From an uncultured Schlesneria sp. (lineage in GTDB: Bacteria; Planctomycetota; Planctomycetia; Planctomycetales; Planctomycetaceae), in the NCBI GenBank assembly GCA_903904835.1, contig CAIVEI010000096.1, forward strand, positions 1 through 64,000: 64,000 nt of DNA. The letters run 5' to 3'. Below the pieces are notes generated by a model. The model worked only from the letters and a program-made list of their open reading frames with translations, ran no database searches and was not told the DNA's origin. Position numbers and translations under genes: made by a program. Below are positions 34,179 to 44,054 of the stretch, in pieces. Numbering within the stretch: position 1 is the first letter of the stretch; each line of letters begins with the position of its first letter.

Positions 34179-35414
34179 TTACGCCGCTCGCCGTCGCGGT
34201 ATTGCCGGAGCTTCACCAAGTTTCCACCAGGCATGTCCCTCCTCTTCCCACGGCACAGCAGCCACAGAAGGGCGTGGCCAAGCTGCAAATGGGGTCGTGT
34301 CAAAGGGAGCAGAAACGTACGGCGACGTGGCACGACTGGCAATTTCGTTTGCCAGAACAGGAGCGAGAACAAGTTTCGTTGGCCATCCCGTCGTCACATT
34401 TCCCGCACAAAGAACCTGAATGGTTTCAGGTCTGGAACCGTTGGCGGTCGCACCTTCAGCTCGGTCCGTCGAATACGTGGTCCATTCCGTGTCTCGCAAA
34501 TCGACACCGGGAAGTACCGACAGAAGTTCACCCCATGCATGTTCAGTCAGCGCACCCGGATCGAGTTTCACGCCGTCTTCTGCGACTTGTCCACCGACTT
34601 GCCAGACCATCCGCCCCTGGCTGTCCATTTGCGACGTGATTGTAACCCTGGTTTTGGCACCATCAAGACAGTGTCCGTTCAACTCGGGCAGCCGAGGACC
34701 ACGGACGACCACCATGTGCAGTGGCCGACGCTGCATAACGTCGCCACTTAACCCAGTTCGTTTTCGCAGTCGCGCGTTACCGCCGCCCGCTGTAAAAATC
34801 ACTTGACGCGGGTTAAGCAACAATGTGGACCCGTCCGTCGGGGAAACCAGACGGACTGATTTGACTTCGCCGGGGCTGTCAAGATCGAATTCCAGGCCTT
34901 TGTCAGCGTCGATTTTCAAAATCCGGTCACGATATTGGTTGGCCAGGTCCTGAATGAAGCTTTGTGGGGAAATCACCTGTTCGGGAAGCCGAGCGACAGT
35001 CCCATAGACGCCATTCAATGCGTCGGGACGCTCGTCCATAGAAATGGTTTCGGGCTTAATTCTCAATCCAATTCGAGCACCGATCATGCCCGCTCGTGAT
35101 GTCAGCGAGTCTGTTTGCCAGAGATAACAGCAATCGGAACGGACCCGCGTTCTCGTCAGGTTCGGCGTCGATCTACCCAACAGCGAATCGCGCCAGACAT
35201 TAGGCATTTCGCGAATGTTCTTCGCGGATTTGGTCAAAAGTCCCGACAAAGTGTACTTCAATCCGCCGTGAATAATTCCCTGGGAAGCCACAGTTTGACC
35301 GGAACCGAGCGAACGTGCTTCCAGCAAAAGAACGTGATGTCCATCGCGCGATAAACGATCGAGCAGCCACAATCCAGCGGCGCCCCCTCCAAAGATTAAT
35401 GCATCCAAACGCAT
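34179..35414 (-). CDS. FAD-dependent oxidoreductase (DAO family)
   Basis: A 411-residue flavoprotein. The N-terminal dinucleotide fold is MRLDALIFGGGAAGLWLLDRL, followed by GHHVLLLEARSLGSGQTVASQGIIHGGLKYTL, as in the glycerol-3-phosphate-dehydrogenase and L-2-hydroxyglutarate-oxidase branch of the DAO family. A later VIFTAGGGNARLRKRTG marks the FAD site near 210. GGGAG five bases upstream of ATG 35414 supports the start. There is no signal peptide. The C-terminus ends with basic IPRRRAA. Substrate unknown. Confidence 0.75.
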   Translation of the reverse strand: MRLDALIFGGGAAGLWLLDRLSRDGHHVLLLEARSLGSGQTVASQGIIHGGLKYTLSGLLTKSAKNIREMPNVWRDSLLGRSTPNLTRTRVRSDCCYLWQTDSLTSRAGMIGARIGLRIKPETISMDERPDALNGVYGTVARLPEQVISPQSFIQDLANQYRDRILKIDADKGLEFDLDSPGEVKSVRLVSPTDGSTLLLNPRQVIFTAGGGNARLRKRTGLSGDVMQRRPLHMVVVRGPRLPELNGHCLDGAKTRVTITSQMDSQGRMVWQVGGQVAEDGVKLDPGALTEHAWGELLSVLPGVDLRDTEWTTYSTDRAEGATANGSRPETIQVLCAGNVTTGWPTKLVLAPVLANEIASRATSPYVSAPFDTTPFAAWPRPSVAAVPWEEEGHAWWKLGEAPAIPRRRAA

Positions 35415-35611
35415 AGCAGACTCCCATCTTCCTTGAGGGGTCGCGAATTCAAAATACCATCGGAATACATCCTGTCCGATGCCAATCACACAGGCCAAGC
35501 AGCCCGTTTGACGTCGCCAGATTTCCGCGTATCGCGATCCAGCGACGTTTACCGCGAAAGGTAGTAGAAAACCCGATTTTCAGGAAGATGGATCTCACGC
35601 AGGATCAAACG

Positions 35612-35941
35612 CTACTTGACTTCAAGCGTTCGGACGAATTTGACCGCCCGCTGAATCCACCTGTTCAACTCGTCAGCGTCGGTTACGCCTTCAGCATCGA
35701 CCAGAATCCAACCCTTCATCGCCCTGCCGGTAATGTCAAATTTTCGAGCAAATGGTTCCCGAAGTGATTCTTCATACGCATCGGGACCGACTCGAGCAAT
35801 TAACGAGTTGTTCCAGACACCAACCAGCATGTTGCCGTGGAGCAAGAATCCTAAACCGCCGAACATCTTCTTTTCTTCGATCCCTTTTTTGTGCGAAAGG
35901 GAATTTCGAATGCGTTCGCCAAGTAACAGGTCGTATGCCAT
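35612..35941 (-). CDS. TfoX N-terminal domain protein
   Basis: A 109-residue protein that is one TfoX/Sxy N-terminal domain: MAYDLLLGERIRNSL, IEEKKMFGGLGFLLHGNMLVGVW, LIARVGPDAYEESL, ITGRAMKGWILVDAEG. In proteobacteria the full TfoX is a competence regulator, but stand-alone N-domains are common and of unknown role. The C-terminal TfoX domain is absent. It reads in the same direction as the P-type ATPase gene and starts 63 bases after its stop. Confidence 0.85.
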   Translation of the reverse strand: MAYDLLLGERIRNSLSHKKGIEEKKMFGGLGFLLHGNMLVGVWNNSLIARVGPDAYEESLREPFARKFDITGRAMKGWILVDAEGVTDADELNRWIQRAVKFVRTLEVK

Positions 35942-36004
35942 GTTCAGGAAACCTTTACCGAATTGCTGCTTACGGCGAACAGGTTGGATCGGCTTCGTTC
36001 CAAG

Positions 36005-38197
36005 TCAATGGTCTCGTCGATCTATCATCGGGTTGAGCAGTCTCAAGCCGTTGAAGATCACCAGTAGCGATGCGCCCATGTCTGCTGCAATTGCGGCCCA
36101 GAGGGATGCAAAGCCGAACATGGTTAACACAACGAATAGAATCTTGATCGCCAGCGCGAAAATGATATTTGCACGGATGATACCCAACGTCCGCCGGGAA
36201 TGACGTACCAGCCAGGGAAGTCGTGACAGGTCATCCGACATCAAGGCGATGTCGGCCGTTTCCAGCGCGGTGTCGCTTCCCGCTGCTCCCATCGCGATTC
36301 CCAACGACGAACAGGCCATTGCAGGGGCATCGTTCACTCCGTCTCCCACCATCGCCACCGAACCATACTCGGACACAAGACTTTCGATCGCAGAGACTTT
36401 TTCGGCGGGAAGCAAGTCCGCTTTGACTTCGTCCACCCCGACAGCCTTTGCAATGACTTGAGCGGTCGAGGCATTGTCGCCTGTCAGCATCACAATGGGC
36501 GCGATCCCCAAATCTCTCAACGCCTGAACCGAATTCAAGGCATCTGGGCGAACGGTGTCTGCCAGCGCGACGTAGCCACAAACATGATGTTCGTTTCCTA
36601 CGATGACGAATGTGACACCTTGTTGAGAAAGCGTATCCAGTTTCACGAGAAGTTCATCAGTTGCCTGGCCACGTTCTTCGAGATAGCGACGGGACCCGAG
36701 CCAGAACGTTTTTCCATCAAGCCGCGCCGTTGCACCCTTCCCGGGTACGATTTGATAATCTTCAACGGCTCGGATCTGAACGTTTTTTGCTTGTGCGTGG
36801 GTCAGGATTGACTTGCCCAGTGGATGTTCACTTCGGGACTCGAGACTTGAGACTCGTTCCAACAGCTCCTCATCAGAATGTCCATTCAACGGGATGACCG
36901 CCACGACACTCGGTTGACCGTGCGTCAGTGTCCCGGTCTTGTCGAATGCAATGGCCTTTAAACGGCCAGGAAGTTCGATAAAGGCTCCTCCTTTGATCAG
37001 TACTCCTTGACGTGCGGCAGCAGCAATCGCCGCAACAATACTGACGGGTGTTGAGATCACCAGCGCACATGGACAGGCAATCACAAGTAGGACCAGTGAT
37101 CGATAAAACCAGTCGTGCCAGCTCCCCCCCAAAAGGATTGGCGGAATGATAAAGATCGCCAAAGCCAGAGCGAGCACAACGGGCGTATAAGTCCTGGCAA
37201 ACTTCTCGACCCACTGCTCCGAATGCGATCGCCGGGATTGGGCTTCGCTGACCATGTGGATCAGATGTGCCAGCGTCGTCGTCCCCGCCGTTTTCGTGCT
37301 TTGAATTTCCAACGCACCATCACCGTTGATCGTCCCCGCAAACACAATATCGCCAACGGATTTCGCGATCGGAAGGCTTTCACCAGTCATCGGAGCCTGG
37401 TTGACGTAACTGTTCCCCTGAGTCACTCGTCCATCCAACGGAAACCGTTCACCCGGCTTGACGAGCAACATTGAACCGACAGAGACCTGGTCAGGGGCGA
37501 CTTCCTTCTGATGACCATGAGAATCCAAAATTCGAGCCATCGGCGGTGTCAGATCGAGCAGCGTCTCAACAGCGCGACGAGCATGCCCGACGCTCCATTT
37601 TTCCAACAGCAACGAAACAGAAAACAAGAAGGCAACGGTCGATGCTTCAAACCAGTCACCGATGGCGGCAGCCCCAACCACCGAAATCGTCATCAACAAA
37701 TTCATATCGGGCTGAATTCGTCTCAATGCCAGAAACGCCCGTGGCAACACGAACCATGCTCCCGTCAAAATGCCCAAACCGTATAAAATCCGGGCTGGCA
37801 ACGGGGTTTGATGGGTCACGCCCATCCCTTCCGAACCGATGGCCTCTTGAATGCTCTGAGTCATGACGAGATGCGTAGCAAATCCCGCCAACGTCAACAG
37901 TCCGCTGATCACGGTCAGCAGCGTACGGCCCCAACGTTCGAAAAATGTCTGCTTTTGAATCGGTTCTGGGACATTCCGCCAGACAACAGCCGCCATCCCC
38001 GTGCGAGCCACGGCAGTTTGAATCGTTTCTGGAGGGACTTCGCTCGAACAACACGAAACGGTCAGAATCTCGTTTAGCACGTCAAACGACAGATTCCCGT
38101 CGCCACCCACGATCGGGCCAAGTTCCTTCTTCAGGACCGAAACTTCTTCGGCGCAGTCCATCCCCGCGATCTTGAACTGCATTTTATCAGAGTGCAT
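36005..38197 (-). CDS. Heavy-metal P1B-type ATPase (Zn/Cd/Pb type)
   Basis: A 730-residue P1B ATPase. The N-terminal HMA domain has GMDCAEE (12-18), a C-x-x-E pattern in place of the usual C-x-x-C, plus a CC pair at 49-50. Core motifs: TGES (271-274), membrane CPC (375-377), DKTGT (419-423; Asp is phosphorylated), the SEHPLG motif and GDGVNDAPA. CPC with the HMA type points to Zn2+/Cd2+/Pb2+ export. It is membrane-bound with about eight helices. ATG at 38197 is used; a TTG two codons earlier is possible. Hairpin element copy 2 lies 90 bases upstream. Confidence 0.9.
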   Translation of the reverse strand: MHSDKMQFKIAGMDCAEEVSVLKKELGPIVGGDGNLSFDVLNEILTVSCCSSEVPPETIQTAVARTGMAAVVWRNVPEPIQKQTFFERWGRTLLTVISGLLTLAGFATHLVMTQSIQEAIGSEGMGVTHQTPLPARILYGLGILTGAWFVLPRAFLALRRIQPDMNLLMTISVVGAAAIGDWFEASTVAFLFSVSLLLEKWSVGHARRAVETLLDLTPPMARILDSHGHQKEVAPDQVSVGSMLLVKPGERFPLDGRVTQGNSYVNQAPMTGESLPIAKSVGDIVFAGTINGDGALEIQSTKTAGTTTLAHLIHMVSEAQSRRSHSEQWVEKFARTYTPVVLALALAIFIIPPILLGGSWHDWFYRSLVLLVIACPCALVISTPVSIVAAIAAAARQGVLIKGGAFIELPGRLKAIAFDKTGTLTHGQPSVVAVIPLNGHSDEELLERVSSLESRSEHPLGKSILTHAQAKNVQIRAVEDYQIVPGKGATARLDGKTFWLGSRRYLEERGQATDELLVKLDTLSQQGVTFVIVGNEHHVCGYVALADTVRPDALNSVQALRDLGIAPIVMLTGDNASTAQVIAKAVGVDEVKADLLPAEKVSAIESLVSEYGSVAMVGDGVNDAPAMACSSLGIAMGAAGSDTALETADIALMSDDLSRLPWLVRHSRRTLGIIRANIIFALAIKILFVVLTMFGFASLWAAIAADMGASLLVIFNGLRLLNPMIDRRDH

Positions 38198-38714
38198 GAA
38201 CAAACGGCCCTTCGAAGGATCAACATATGAAACGCTTGGACTTGTCGCCGTTGCCCTTCGACAGAGCGGATTAGTGTTTCAAACTGGGGGTGGCACGGTT
38301 TTGGAGTTTTCGACAAGGCCGTGCGAACGAATGGAGCTTATTCCATTTTGCACGACCTTGTCGAAGACTCCATGATCGTGGCACCCAACCTTTGCGATCT
38401 TGAAAAAGTGAATTGCGACGTTCCCCTTCGAGATGAATGGCGCTCGACTCTGATACCGATATGTTATGATCCGCTGATCATATCCGGCAAGTTGAACCGG
38501 ATCGTGATGTTCACAAGGGCTTTCGAAGACACGAATGATGACGCCAATTGTTTGTCACTTTCATGAAAAATTCACGAGCGCTGCTGAAACTGGAAAACCG
38601 ATCAGCTAAGCTTGAGGCTGCGTGATTTGCCTGCCCAGTCCATCGGAGGTTCGATCACCATAAAACGGATTTTTATGATCTACCAGTCCGACACGACAGA
38701 CGATTCGGTTTGAA
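38198..38714. other. Divergent promoter region with hairpin element copy 2
   Basis: This 517-base region separates the P-type ATPase from ppx. It holds hairpin element copy 2 (38287-38385). No regulator gene or recognisable metal-operator is visible. Confidence 0.5.
38287..38385. repeat. Hairpin element, copy 2
   Basis: Left arm 38287-38323 and right arm 38349-38385 are 37 bases each and complement with six mismatches. The shared core is TTCGACAAGGCCGTG. The loop differs from copies 1 and 3. It lies upstream of both the P-type ATPase and ppx, so it is not merely a terminator. Confidence 0.85.
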
Positions 38715-40295
38715 ATGCTTTCCACTGACTCCATATCAAGTCCACCTCGCGGCAAGAACGCCAAACCGTCGGCGGTCATTGATGTCGGTACGACGTCGAT
38801 CCGCATGGCGATTGCTGAAATTGACGATGCCGGAGGTGTTCGTCATTTGTCCGCACTTTCGCAAGCGGTCAGTCTGGGCAAAGATACATTTACTCGGGGA
38901 TCACTCGAAAAGAGTACGATTGAAGAATGTGTGCGAGTGCTGAAAAGCTATCGCCGGGTGCTCGCCGAATACGGTATCGAAGCAACCAACAAGGTCCGCG
39001 TCGTCGCGACCAGCGCAGTCCGCGAAGCAAGCAATAAGCTGGCGTTTCTTGATCGGGTTTATACGGCCACTGGATTCCAGGTCGTCCCGATCGATGAGGC
39101 CGAGGTCAACCGGATCACGTATCTCGGTATCCAGCCTCTCTTGAGGTTGGACCCGGAACTGGCCGACGCCCGAACGATTGTCACCGAAGTCGGCGGTGGA
39201 AGCACCGAACTGCTGCAGGTCAAAAATGCGGACGTCCTGTTCGCCCACACCTATCGACTGGGGTCGCTGCGAATTCATCAGACGCTGGAAGCCTACCATG
39301 CGTCACATGCATCGACTCGACGACTGATGGAAACACAGATTCAAAGAATCCTCGATCAGATTCAACAGCAGATCCCCGCCGAATCGACACAGGAAATGGT
39401 CGCCCTCGGGGGCGATATGCGATTTGCCGCACGGCAACTCGTTTCTGACTGGGACCCCGACAAACTGACTCGCATCCCCGTTAAAGATCTGGCCGAGCTG
39501 ACCGACACGGTTCTGTCACTCAACGAAGACAAACTGGTTCATAAGTACCACATCACGTTTCCCGAAGCAGGAACGATTGGCCCGGCACTATTGGCCTATA
39601 CGATGATGGCCAAGGCCTTCGGTCTGAAGCAGGTTATCGTCGCCAACATCAATCTGCGCGACGGGTTACTGAACGAAATGGCGTCGCGAGGGGGCTGGAA
39701 CGAAGACTTCAGCAACCAGGTCATCCGATCGGCCTTCGACCTCGGGCGCAAATTCGAATTTGACGAATTGCACGCAAGGCAGGTGGCAAAACTTTGTGGA
39801 ATCCTGTTTCAAGGTCTGCGTGAAGAACATCAGCTTGACCCTCGTTATGAACTGCTGCTTCGCGTCGCGGCGCTGCTGCATGAGGTTGGCCTGTATATCA
39901 ACACGGGTTCTTACCACAAACATTCGATGTATCTGATCCAGCATAGTGAACTGTTTGGCCTCAGCCGTTCCGACGTTCAACTTGTTGCACTAACCGCTCG
40001 CTACCATCGTCGCTCGGCACCAAAACCAACGCATACTGTCTTTACGACACTCAATCGCGATCAACGGATCGCTGTCGTCAAAATGGCGGCGATGTTACGC
40101 GTTGCCGACGCATTGGAAGCATCGCACGGTCAACGCCTTCACGAACTGAAATTTTCACGAGAAGGAGGACGACTTGTCATTGCCATACCACAGATCGAAG
40201 ATCTCAGTCTCGAACAACTCGCTTTGAAGCAGTCAGGTTCGTTGTTCGAGTCGACGTTTGGGATGCCCGTCCTGTTGCGAAAACTGCGCCCTTAA
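38715..40295 (+). CDS. ppx: Ppx/GppA exopolyphosphatase family protein
   Basis: A 526-residue ASKHA-fold phosphatase. The N-terminal part has IDVGTTSIRMAIAE (22-35), VVATSAVREASN, EVGGGSTELL and RLGSLRIHQ. The C-terminal HD-like domain shows LLRVAALLHEVGLYINTGSYHKHSMYLIQHSEL. It cleaves terminal phosphate from polyphosphate or pppGpp. Length fits the long, two-domain Ppx type. It starts with a short variable N-tail. The ppk gene follows 90 bases downstream on the same strand, so the two are probably an operon of opposed enzymes. Confidence 0.9.
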   Translation: MLSTDSISSPPRGKNAKPSAVIDVGTTSIRMAIAEIDDAGGVRHLSALSQAVSLGKDTFTRGSLEKSTIEECVRVLKSYRRVLAEYGIEATNKVRVVATSAVREASNKLAFLDRVYTATGFQVVPIDEAEVNRITYLGIQPLLRLDPELADARTIVTEVGGGSTELLQVKNADVLFAHTYRLGSLRIHQTLEAYHASHASTRRLMETQIQRILDQIQQQIPAESTQEMVALGGDMRFAARQLVSDWDPDKLTRIPVKDLAELTDTVLSLNEDKLVHKYHITFPEAGTIGPALLAYTMMAKAFGLKQVIVANINLRDGLLNEMASRGGWNEDFSNQVIRSAFDLGRKFEFDELHARQVAKLCGILFQGLREEHQLDPRYELLLRVAALLHEVGLYINTGSYHKHSMYLIQHSELFGLSRSDVQLVALTARYHRRSAPKPTHTVFTTLNRDQRIAVVKMAAMLRVADALEASHGQRLHELKFSREGGRLVIAIPQIEDLSLEQLALKQSGSLFESTFGMPVLLRKLRP

Positions 40296-40385
40296 CCGAC
40301 ACGAGTTTTTCCCGACGATTTGTTTATTTGAACCAGACCAGGCAGCCGCCTGGACGACCGACCTAACCAGAGAGACTATCCCGGC

Positions 40386-42638
40386 ATGTCTGTTGAGCCT
40401 CGTTTCTTTAATCGTGAACTAAGCTGGCTGGAATTCAATCAGCGAGTGCTGGATGAGGCGAGTGATCCCGCAATCCCGCTGCTGGAACGACTGAAGTTTC
40501 TGGCGATCACCGCCTCAAACCTTGATGAATTCACGATGGTGCGGGTCGGCAGCTTGCGATTGCTCGAGGCCGAAGGAGATATGAGACCCGATCCGCTGGG
40601 GCTGACCACCACGCAGCAACTGAAGGCCATCGGCGAACGGATGCAGGCGTTTCTGACCGAGCAGTATCGTTGCCTGTTGTCGGATCTTGAACCGGCGCTC
40701 GCCAATGCCGGAATGCGTCGGCTTCGCTCCACTAAGCTGAACGATCGGCAGGTGCAGCACGTCCAGATGTATTTTGAACAGGAAGTCTTTCCAATTCTCA
40801 CTCCGCTGGCGGTCGAATTGGCGCCGGTTCCCACCGAGACCGCAAACGACCCATTGGTTCCCGAAACCCCCGCAGGCAAGACAAAGACCAAAAAGAAATC
40901 CGCTGCCACGAAACAGGCTGAAGTCGTACCGCAACCCATCGTCATTGCTCCCCCTGGTGACATTCCCACATTCCCGCCGCTGATCAATCAGTCGATCAGC
41001 CTGTGTGTGAGACTGGCACCGTCAGCGGGAACGACAGAACCTCGATTTGCCATCCTGCCGTTTGGTCGAAACCGACAGCGGTTCATTACGGTCCCGGCCG
41101 ACAGCGGCTTCAGCTATATCCTTCTCGAAGACGTCGTCAGCATGTTTCTGGCGAGGTTCTTTCCCGGTGAGACCATCGAAGAAAGCGTTGCCTTTCGAAT
41201 CACCCGAAACGCCGACCTGGAATTGCAGGAAGATCAGGCATCCGACCTCTTATCCAAGATGCAAGAGATCGTCAACGCAAGGCGTCAGAGTGACTGCGTT
41301 CGCCTTGAGCTGGCCGACCATGCCAGCACGCTGTTGCGACAATTCCTGCAATCCGCCGTTGATGTGCCGGATCAATGGGTTTTCGCCGCACCGGGCCCGC
41401 TTGATCTGGCGGCATTTTTTCGCTTGACCGATTCACAAGGGTTCGACGCACTCAGGTACGAGGCCTGGCCATCAAAGCCGTCGCCTCAGGTCTCTCCGTC
41501 CGAAAGCTTGTTCACTGCCATCGCGCGACAGGACATCTTGTTGTACCACCCCTACGAAAGCTTCGATGCGGTGGTTCGGCTGCTTGACGAAGCGGCTGAT
41601 GACCCCGACGTCCTGGCCATCAAGCAGACGCTTTATCGAACCAGTGCAAAAAGCCCGATCGTGGCCGCGCTGAAACGCGCAGCTCAAAAAGGCAAATATG
41701 TCACGGCAGTTGTCGAGTTGAAGGCACGATTCGACGAACAGCGAAACATCGAGTGGGCTCGCGATCTGGAACGTGCGGATGTTCAAGTGGTGTATGGTGT
41801 CAAAGGTCTGAAGACCCACGCAAAAATTTGCCTGATCGTCAGGCGCGAACCGCAGGGAATTCAGCGTTACGTACACTTTGGGACCGGCAACTACAACGAG
41901 ATAACATCAAAAATCTATGTCGATGCCAGCCTGATGAGCTGCAGTGATGACCTTGGTGCCGATGCCACCGCCTTCTTCAACGCTATCACCGGTTATTCGC
42001 AGCCGCAGCGGTTTCGTCAAATTGAAATGGCTCCGATCGGATTGCGAGAAAAACTGCTCGAAATGATCGAAGCCGAAATTGACCATAAGCGTCACAATCA
42101 AAAGGCCATGATCATCGTCAAATTGAATTCGCTCGTTGACGAACAGATGATTGAAGCTCTTTATGCTGCTTCACAGGCGGGTGTTCGAATTCGATTGAGT
42201 ATTCGTGGCGTTTGCTGCCTTCGACCTGGTGTTCCCGGCCTTTCCGAAAACATCACTGTGACTGGGGTGATCGACCGGTTTCTGGAACACGCTCGCATCC
42301 TTTACTTCTACCACGGTGGTGACGAGCGATTGTTTATTTCCAGTGCCGACTGGATGCCTCGTAATCTCGGCCGACGCGTCGAACTGCTGGTTCCCGTCGA
42401 GGATAATGCCTGTCGACGAAACCTGATCGCGATTTTGAAAACAACACTGGCCGACAATGTGAAAGCTCGCAAATTGCTTCCTGGCGGTCGCTATGAACCG
42501 ATACGCGCAGTGGATGGCGCGGAAGCTGTCCGCAGCCAGGAAGTCCTTTACCGGCGAATGGGTGAAGCAATCGATGACGCCTCACGAGCCGCACTATCGA
42601 CCTTTGAACCACTTCGTGCTGCGGGTCAGGACGATTAA
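40386..42638 (+). CDS. ppk1: Polyphosphate kinase 1
   Basis: A 750-residue PPK1, which polymerises the terminal phosphate of ATP into polyphosphate. It begins RFFNRELSWLEFNQRVL, then LLERLKFLAITASNLDEFTMVRVG. The catalytic His is His478 in LKTHAKICLIVRRE; the second conserved His is His635 in FLEHARILYFYHGG. Also present are GTGNYNE and RVELLVPV. An insert at about 155-190 is rich in Lys and Pro (PAGKTKTKKKSAATKQAE) and splits the N-terminal domain; I expect it to be a surface loop. It follows ppx and converges on the metal-permease gene 24 bases away. Confidence 0.95.
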   Translation: MSVEPRFFNRELSWLEFNQRVLDEASDPAIPLLERLKFLAITASNLDEFTMVRVGSLRLLEAEGDMRPDPLGLTTTQQLKAIGERMQAFLTEQYRCLLSDLEPALANAGMRRLRSTKLNDRQVQHVQMYFEQEVFPILTPLAVELAPVPTETANDPLVPETPAGKTKTKKKSAATKQAEVVPQPIVIAPPGDIPTFPPLINQSISLCVRLAPSAGTTEPRFAILPFGRNRQRFITVPADSGFSYILLEDVVSMFLARFFPGETIEESVAFRITRNADLELQEDQASDLLSKMQEIVNARRQSDCVRLELADHASTLLRQFLQSAVDVPDQWVFAAPGPLDLAAFFRLTDSQGFDALRYEAWPSKPSPQVSPSESLFTAIARQDILLYHPYESFDAVVRLLDEAADDPDVLAIKQTLYRTSAKSPIVAALKRAAQKGKYVTAVVELKARFDEQRNIEWARDLERADVQVVYGVKGLKTHAKICLIVRREPQGIQRYVHFGTGNYNEITSKIYVDASLMSCSDDLGADATAFFNAITGYSQPQRFRQIEMAPIGLREKLLEMIEAEIDHKRHNQKAMIIVKLNSLVDEQMIEALYAASQAGVRIRLSIRGVCCLRPGVPGLSENITVTGVIDRFLEHARILYFYHGGDERLFISSADWMPRNLGRRVELLVPVEDNACRRNLIAILKTTLADNVKARKLLPGGRYEPIRAVDGAEAVRSQEVLYRRMGEAIDDASRAALSTFEPLRAAGQDD

Positions 42639-42662
42639 ACAGCGTTCAAACCAGAAAATCCG

Positions 42663-44054
42663 TCACTTCACTGATGAACCAGGTATCGTTTTGCCATGCG
42701 GATCGAAGGATGGCTGGTCCAGTTCCTCAGCCAGTTCCGTTTGCAATTCAGGACTCAAAAAGTGTTCCACCTGTTCGGCCGTGGCATGCAGATGATCACC
42801 GGGAAGCTCGAAGTGGCGAGCCATATAAGCTTCCCAAAGCCGGTGCGAACGCACCAGGCTTTGAGCCATTTCCCGGCCTTTGTCGGTCAGTTGATTCATC
42901 GTTGCGGTCACCGTGATGAATCCTCGTCGCTCCAGTCTGCGTCGTGCCAGCCATTCAATCCAAGTCCTTAGCGGAACTGGCGTAACGATTGCTGACGGCG
43001 TGAGATCTTCCACGGGCACTGCTTCATCGCGGCGATAGAGTTTTCCAAGGATGTCTTCGCTGGCAATCCGCACCTGCAGGCGAATGCGGTCCATCACTCG
43101 GCGAACGGCCCCATGCCGAGGGCTCGCCAGTATCGAAGCGACAAAAAGCCCTCCCGCCGCCACAGCCATCATTCCCGCAGTGCTGGCATCACGCACATCG
43201 GGGTAGCCAAGTCGCGAGAAAACCATCGATGGCAGAGTCAATGCACCGACATGACCCAGCACCGCACTGAGCGCGGCAATCAGCAGGCTCAGCACCAGCA
43301 TCGTGCTTAATCGATCGGTCAGCAGTCGCGCGGTCGCCGCCGGGACGATCAACATCGCAATCACCAGAATCGCTCCGACGCTCTCAAACGCAGCCACCAG
43401 CGTGGCTGCTGTCATCGCCATAAGTGCAAGCTGAATCCAATCGGCTCGCAGACCTAGTGCCGCGGCCAATCCCGGATCAAACGTACTGAGTCTCAGTTCC
43501 TTGAAGAACGCAATCACCAGGATGCCGTTGATCAGCAGCATCGCGCCGTTGATCACTACGGCACGCGGAATCTGAATGGAACTCGACAACGGGATCATCG
43601 CCGACGTTTCAAGGCTACCATAAAGCACGCAGCCAGGATCGACATGAGTCTTATCGGCAAACATCCTGATCAACAGCAGTCCGACGGCAAACATCGACGT
43701 AAAGACGACCCCCATCGCCGCACCACGATCAAGTCGTCCCCAGCGCTGGATCAATTCGGTGACCATCGCCGAAAGGACCCCCGACACGGCGGCACCCATA
43801 AACAGTACCAGATGACGAATCCCCGAATCGGCTGAAAGCCAATGATGCTCTTCCATCCAGTGCATGGCCAGATAAGCCAAAACAATCCCCGGCAACACGG
43901 AATGGCTGAGTGCATCACCCAGCAGGCTTTGTCGTCGAAGCAGTAACCACGCACCCGGAAGAGCGCAGGACATCGCGGCCAGCGCCGCCGTGATCACAAT
44001 CCACGTGTCGAGCGCAAACCACCCCGAAAGCAAATTGTAGAACTCTGAAAACAT
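42663..44054 (-). CDS. Metal ABC permease fused to DtxR-type regulator domain
   Basis: A 463-residue fusion. Residues 1-300 are an ABC-3 permease of the Mn/Zn/Fe class with eight or nine helices (PGAWLLLRRQSLLGDALSHSVLPGIVLAYL, DRGAAMGVVFTSMFAVGLLLIR). The C-terminal part (about 335-450) is a winged-helix and DtxR dimerisation domain: LARRRLERRGFITVT, LTDKGREMAQSLVRSHRLWEAYM, then HATAEQVEHFLS, whose His and Glu residues match metal ligands of DtxR/MntR. No ATPase or binding-protein gene is adjacent. Whether the regulator part binds DNA while membrane-tethered or only senses metal is unknown. Confidence 0.85.
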   Translation of the reverse strand: MFSEFYNLLSGWFALDTWIVITAALAAMSCALPGAWLLLRRQSLLGDALSHSVLPGIVLAYLAMHWMEEHHWLSADSGIRHLVLFMGAAVSGVLSAMVTELIQRWGRLDRGAAMGVVFTSMFAVGLLLIRMFADKTHVDPGCVLYGSLETSAMIPLSSSIQIPRAVVINGAMLLINGILVIAFFKELRLSTFDPGLAAALGLRADWIQLALMAMTAATLVAAFESVGAILVIAMLIVPAATARLLTDRLSTMLVLSLLIAALSAVLGHVGALTLPSMVFSRLGYPDVRDASTAGMMAVAAGGLFVASILASPRHGAVRRVMDRIRLQVRIASEDILGKLYRRDEAVPVEDLTPSAIVTPVPLRTWIEWLARRRLERRGFITVTATMNQLTDKGREMAQSLVRSHRLWEAYMARHFELPGDHLHATAEQVEHFLSPELQTELAEELDQPSFDPHGKTIPGSSVK

